Origin: Tretioscincus oriximinensis
Lineage: Eukaryota > Chordata > Lepidosauria > Squamata > Gymnophthalmidae
Length of the DNA stretch: 64,000 nt
Direction of reading: 5' to 3'
NCBI GenBank assembly: GCA_022410635.1
Contig: JAJVDF010000194.1
Span: forward strand, 1,156,576 to 1,220,575
The notes beneath the pieces are model-generated. The model saw nothing but the letters and a program-made list of their open reading frames with translations, was not told the origin of the DNA and did no database searches. The number at the start of each line of letters is the position of its first letter. Position 1 is the stretch's first letter. The position numbers and the translations under genes were made by a program. Below, one piece after another: positions 59,321 to 64,000 of this stretch.

Positions 59321-59495
59321 ATAGCAATGCTGTACATATTCAAATGTCTGGTGAAAACACACTTTCAGGCCTTTGGCTGAGCCAAAAATTCCCTTCTCTT
59401 GTTCTATTTTAACTTGTTTTATTTATTTTATTGTGATCTGCCCTGAGAACTTTGGGTATAAGGCAAAGTATAAATATAAGTAAATAAATATAAAA
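59321..59495 (+). mobile_element. L2-like LINE 3' end, opposite orientation
   Basis: TCTGGTGAAAACACACTTTC, TTGTGATCTGCCCTGAGAAC and TTTGGGTATAAGGCAAAGTATAAATATAAG follow the end of an L2-like ORF2 and its tail, in plus orientation, immediately 5' of the minus-strand relic's start. Confidence 0.55.
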
Positions 59496-59690
59496 ATATT
59501 AGGAAAAAACAGGTTTTGTAGTGCTTTTCCCCAATGTAGCTTGATGAATCTCAGATGATATGAGAAAATCCCAGTTCAAAATTGATTTTATATCTATGTC
59601 TATTAGGCTTTAGAGGACAATACGAATTTTCTTCTCGATTGTTCACTATATACCACCATTAGGGAGCATTACCTACCACCCCTTATGCAG

Positions 59691-60001
59691 GCACGGATAG
59701 CTCAGTCGCTTAGGAATTTGTCTCTCAACAGGGAAATTGGGTTTCGAAGCCCTGTGTGGAACGTGGGGAGGGCTGAGCACCTTCCACTAGCCTGTAGCTC
59801 TAGCCAACCCAGCTTTTCGAAAGCATGAATTGCAAGAAATTGCAACTGACTGCAAGTAGATACATGGGAACCACCTGAGCCTGATGGGGAAGGTAGAATG
59901 TAAGCCTTCGGGCAAAATATATCCTTGTAAGCCTTTTTGAGTCCCTTTGAAAGGAGAGAAAAGTGAGGTATAAGAATCAAGTTCTTCTTCTGATGATGAT
60001 C
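59691..60001 (+). mobile_element. tRNA-derived SINE, CTT-tail family, full length
   Basis: Head GCACGGATAGCTCAGTCGC with A box TAGCTCAGTCGCTTAGG and B box GGTTTCGAAGCCC (about 59739-59751). The body is shared with 47797-48112 (GCAAGAAATTGCAACTGACTG, ACATGGGAACCACCTGAGCC), and the end GAGTCCCTTTGAAAGGAGAG runs into CAAGTTCTTCTTCTGATGATG. Not a functional tRNA gene: the sequence does not close an acceptor stem and continues into the SINE body. Confidence 0.82.
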
Positions 60002-60315
60002 ATTTATCAAACACTGAATTGTCCAGCCAAAGTTCACAAGTCACTAGGTGAGATGGACAAACTGGTTACAATTCCACTAGCCAAGTTTGTCTTGAAAGAC
60101 AGTTTGGTCTTGAAATCAGAACATTGGCTAATCACTGATAATTTTAAACCATTTTTACTTACTCTGTTTGTATTTATCTATAATTTTGCAATAAAATGGT
60201 CAACTGACTAATCACTAAATAAAGAAATGAACCAGTGTTAGAAGCAGTAGTCACGCCTGGTTCAAACACAATCACATATGTGTGAATAGTGCCAATTGCA
60301 CACATCTGTTATGCT

Positions 60316-60717
60316 AAGGTTGCCATATGTCCCCTCTGGGTTTTAGGAGAAAATCCCGGAATTTTACATTCCCCGATGCTGCATCAGGGAATGTAAAAAT
60401 CCAGGATTTTAAAGGCAAAGGAGCCGTCAGGGCTGACGGCTGCAGCCTAAGCAATGCTTTCCAAGGTCCTGGAAGGAACCTCGGAGTGTGCCATAGCTGA
60501 TCCTCTGCTGGTGGTGGGGTTTCACTCCTGCTGTCAGGCACAGCACGCCAACTCGCCTCCAGCAGAGGAAAAACGCTTAGGTTTTTGACAGGAGAACAGA
60601 GCTTTTGTGCGGGTCCGTGTGCGTGCATGTATGTGTGCATGTGTGTGTGCACATGTGTGTATGCATGCATGTGCATGCACCCCCACCCACCCTGTCCTGG
60701 TTTTGGGCATAACCCTA
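60316..60717 (+). mobile_element. Multi-hairpin foldback element, copy 2
   Basis: Diverged copy of 44344-44937 in the same orientation: AAGGTTGCCATATGTCC start, the TTTTACATTCCC/GGGAATGTAAAAA hairpin, GGCTGACGGCTGCAGCC, CCAACTCGCCTCCAGCAGAGG, an alternating GTGTGCATG stretch and CACCCTGTCCTGGTTTTGGGC, ending AACCCTA. The right arm of the large hairpin and the whole third hairpin are missing between the GACAGGAGAACAGAGC apex and the GT-rich part. Flanks GTTATGCT (60308-60315) and GTTATGGC (60718-60725) look like a decayed 8-bp duplication. Confidence 0.75.
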
Positions 60718-61448
60718 GTTATGGCAGAACTAAGTGTGGATGCCTGATTCAAATTTTTGTCATTGTCTTGTTGTTCATGTCTAAAGACCCCCATTTTTTG
60801 TTAACTGAAAATAATCTGAGCCACAAAGCAATTTATCCTTCTAAACTGTTGCAGAAAGTAGATCCTTGCATGATTAGAATTCATATCTTGGATAAGAAAA
60901 GTTACCAAATTTGTCATAGAAATGTATGTAGTTAAATTAATCATTTGCCCAGCCCTTTCCCCTCTGGAATAATTCGTTTTATAGGCTAATCTGAAGGTTG
61001 CATTTTTTGTAAAAGAATGTGTATTCCTCTCCATTCATGGTTTCTGGCATTCACAGGGTCCTCTATGCCTTTTGTTTTCTTCAAAATCCTCTCATTTCAA
61101 AAACTAAACTCTGGTCTTTTTGTCTCCCAAAGTCCATCTCTAAATTGATGTGCATTTTTTTCTTGATGTTACTACTTCACCATCATTTAATTATAGGAGC
61201 TGAATTTCATATTGTTTCTTAAATTGTACAATAAGAGCTGGACTTTGTGTATTTTATATACAGTANATGCTTCATTCCAAGAATGTTGAGGGCAAACTAT
61301 TTAGCTGAAATGACTTTTGGCAATTGCTCCCTTCCTTCTGAAGTCTATTGCATGTTGAGAAATTGAGGCAGCAGATTGATTTCCCCATTGCAGCCATCCC
61401 TGCTTTCATTTCATTTCATGTTTGTTCTCTTCACTTCCCTTGTGTCAG

Positions 61449-61604
61449 TGTGTCCATTGCACTGCCATTTTTGAAGCTCTGTAATACTAGACTGAACTCC
61501 TTGCATATTTCATTCGCTGGGAATATATTGAGGAATATATGGATCCACTGGTTCTATGCTCTGTGTGATCTTTTACAAATAAAAATTGTCATGCTGCTAC
61601 AAAG
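61449..61604 (+). CDS. Candidate internal exon 1 of an unidentified host gene
   Basis: A 156-bp segment bounded by a pyrimidine-rich acceptor (TTGTTCTCTTCACTTCCCTTGTGTCAG) and a consensus donor (AAAG then GTAAGC at 61605). One frame is open throughout, enters in phase with a single leading base, encodes a hydrophobic stretch (NILRNIWIHWFYALCDLLQ) and ends with two bases AG of a split codon. The frame is open upstream to 61348. I do not recognise the protein. Could be a signal or membrane segment, or chance. Confidence 0.25.
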
Positions 61605-62216
61605 GTAAGCATCTTTCTTCTTGAATCTGGAACTGAGGATTGTGTTCTTTGTACCTTGCTTCTTAACTTTACATTAACCTCACTTGTCCCCCACTTTTAC
61701 TTTCTTGCTCTTATAAATCCTCCTTTCCTTCAGCCACTAAAACTCCAGAAATATTTACTCCTTTAGGTACTGTTTCAGAGAAAACTTTCTCTTTATATTG
61801 ATCAATTCTTAGATCAATCACACACCTCAAGTTGCTTTACCATTTGAAAGTTCTTTGTTGCTATAAATTAAATTTCCTTTTTTGTTACATGTAACCATTT
61901 TAAATGATTTTATTTTGTTATTTGAGCACACTTCATGCACTGAACAGAAATATAGAAATAGAAGAAGAAGAACTTGGTTCTTATACTTAATAATGAAACA
62001 CATTTTCTTCCACCTTAAATCCTGTTCTGTGCCATTTCAAATTTGAACATAGATATAATTACTTCTCTCTTATAATTGTCTCCAATCCATTATAAGCTAT
62101 TTTTTTCCAGAAGACCTTAAACGCTAAAACATATGTCTAGAACCGTATCTATTATAATGTCCATCCACAACAAAAATCAAACTAATCCCATCCCTCTTCT
62201 TTCTCAGTTCCCATCA
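61605..62216 (+). other. Putative intron between the candidate exons
   Basis: Starts GTAAGC and ends CCATCAG (or CTTTCTCAG at 62207), with a possible branch point ACTAAT near 62181 about 25 bases before the first AG. It contains a SINE tail relic in minus orientation (AAGAAGAAGAACTTGGTTC then TTATAC, about 61960-61990). Confidence 0.25.
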
Positions 62217-62344
62217 GCAGTGGTGCTATGAAGAATTACCTGTGGAAGCATTGCTTATTTGCTGATAAACTTTCTGTTTTGCAAACAAATGAAAATACCC
62301 TGTCAACAAATGTGACTGATGATAATAACAGTGAGGATGTACAG
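62217..62344 (+). CDS. Candidate internal exon 2 of an unidentified host gene
   Basis: A 128-bp open segment followed by a donor (CAG then GTTAGT). Using the acceptor after CCATCAG, its first base completes the split codon left by the upstream candidate exon, so the two join in frame. A stronger-looking acceptor at 62207 would leave the frame open too but not in phase with that exon. The peptide includes AMKNYLWKHCLFADKLSVLQ and an acidic, Asn-rich end with NVT and NNS sites, so an extracellular or secreted location is conceivable. The other two frames contain stops. No family recognised. Confidence 0.35.
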
Positions 62345-64000
62345 GTTAGTGATCTAATGTTACAAAATTTTAGTTACTTTCTTTCTTATGCTTATCAGAG
62401 CAGTTAATAATAAAAACAAGAGAGCAATAAATGTCCAGTATTAAAATAGGGATAGTCATGAAATTAACTTCAGATCAACCAATAAGTGACTCATGGATTG
62501 GAAGCATCAAATAAAGAAGGAATAAAATATGTGTAATTTAAGGTCTCATTTTTGCTTGCCTTCTTGAACACTGACATACATAGATCCATTCTCAGTAGGG
62601 AAAGGGAAAAGTGATGTCTTCCATTGTACTCATATACTCTGCTCTCTCTCCTGAATCAATAGGTCACATCTACATTCATTTAAAAAGTTCTTATTATATC
62701 TTGTTTCAATTGCAGATTGTTCCACAGGGCCAGGATATGATCCTCTGAGATTCTCATCATGCATACATATTTAGGAATATTATTCTATACTCACTTTCCT
62801 GAATTAAGGAAATTGTAAAATAATCCTCAAGTTAAGCTTACTTTTCAGCGATTACATTAATACAGTCATATATCTATAAATGTGATTTGGCATTATCTTC
62901 TTCTAAGAAGTATTAGGATTTGATCTTAGGACTTCTTTCATAGCAGATATTCTGCCCTGAGCTTTAGCAATTTACTCCTGGAAGTAATTTTCATTTAATT
63001 GAATGGACTAGATATGTGTGAAGTTCAGTTCATTTTTGAAAATTTGTCCATACAATTCTCATCCACATAATTTTGCATCAAATCAAATGTGGTTTGCATG
63101 TCTGAAAATTCAATTGAAGTCAGTTAACCTCCTATATGAGAACACAAACGATTTGGTTTTGGTTTTCCCTTTGCAATTTTTTCCCCAAATGGGAAAAATG
63201 GGCTTTTCTTTTCAAAAAGGTTCAAATGTTAATATGAACTATTATTTGTCATTAAACTGAATAAATGGATGCTTGACAATAAATTACACAACTTTTATTT
63301 GTGCACACCACTATGGACCATAACTTCTGAATAGTTACAGATTGCATTGTTAATATTTCAACAGGACTTATTTTCATGTCATTTACAAGACTTCAGTCTT
63401 GATATAAAGAAGCATTGTGCATGAAACATACATCATTTCCCCCCTTTATGCTGAGATGATTTGACTAGGGTGGTAGTGGTGATATAAAAATGTTTTTTGC
63501 ATTATTCTTTTTTTCTTTTTCTTTTTTAAAAAAGGTGGATTTTGGTTTTCCAAATAATCCTTATTGTCTTTTTCTACATAGATATAAACTGATCTGTAAC
63601 AATCATTAGCATTCTGTTTGCTTCCAATGTTATTAAAATATTCAGTAAGGCTGAACCTTGAGGAGATTCTTGCAATATCCCCCAAAGCTGTGATAGTGTC
63701 GTTTGGTATTATCCTTTGCTAACAGTCCTTAAGCTAGCTTTCACTCTGCGTGACAGTGTTCATATCCAATTAATTTTGAGAGTAAAATTTTATGAGACAG
63801 TGAATTAAATGACTGCCTGAAATCTCTCTGTTAAATCTGCTGAGTTCCCTTTTTATTTGCTCACATTTGTCACTGTAGCGATAAAAATCATGTGGGAAAA
63901 TCATATTTATTTGATATGTGTTGTTTTCCATACAGTGACACATTAATCTATTGTTTTGAAAAGTGGTATGATATTGAGAGAGCAGCTGATAAGAGTCAGA
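62345..64000. other. No recognised feature
   Basis: AT-rich. The 80-codon frame at 63018-63260 and others lack recognised homology or splice support. If the exon at 62217 is real, this is intronic sequence. Confidence 0.4.

Noticed and set aside
59691..59770. Functional tRNA gene
   Set aside because: A and B boxes are present, but the sequence does not close an acceptor stem and continues into a SINE body found again at 47797-48112.

Overview
The window looks like nuclear DNA from a vertebrate, most likely a squamate reptile. It is AT-rich and has no prokaryote-style gene organisation. It is built from decayed non-LTR retrotransposons (CR1-, L2- and L1-like), two families of tRNA-derived SINE, LTR elements including a Ty1/copia element, and small non-autonomous DNA transposons with 8-bp target duplications. 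The LINE/SINE/copia mixture is what points to a lizard-type genome; species cannot be read from it. Many isolated single N bases point to an imperfect draft assembly. No complete host gene was found. Most open reading frames are chance frames or transposon debris.

Layout. 1-2031: 5' part of a minus-strand Ty1/copia element (LTR, a primer-binding site matching the anticodon arm of initiator tRNA-Met, broken gag, start of pol). 2.5-3.3 kb: L2-like LINE. 4.3-6.6 kb: simple and tandem repeats. 7.5 kb and 9.4-9.7 kb: L1 and L2 scraps. 13.2-13.5 kb: a GC-rich repeat island. 14.7-19.6 kb: two solo LTRs of one family, each with its own 5-bp duplication, one nested in a decayed L1. 20.8 kb: MIR-like relic. 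22.8-29.5 kb: L2 and CR1 LINEs, a tRNA-SINE, and a small hAT-like element inside a CR1. 30.7-35.2 kb: SINE, a clean hAT-like MITE, CR1 tails and a 3-unit minisatellite. 35.5-41 kb: mostly unique. 41-48.3 kb: CR1 tails, a multi-hairpin foldback element, a palindromic MITE and a SINE. 48.3-57.4 kb: mostly unique, with a GT/GA microsatellite. 57.4-58.1 kb: a solo LTR of retroviral type. 58.9-60.7 kb: L2-like LINE ends, a SINE and the second foldback copy. 61.4-62.3 kb: two in-phase candidate exons of an unidentified host gene, the only place where a spliced coding gene is plausible.

Nothing here works as an operon or pathway. The relationships are parasitic. A SINE shares its 3' tail with L2-like LINEs, which presumably supply its reverse transcriptase. 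LTR and hAT-like elements have inserted into older LINEs and give a relative time order. The best candidates for undescribed material are the multi-hairpin foldback family (44.3 and 60.3 kb), the 31.75-kb MITE, the paired solo LTR family, and the possible two-exon gene near 62 kb.
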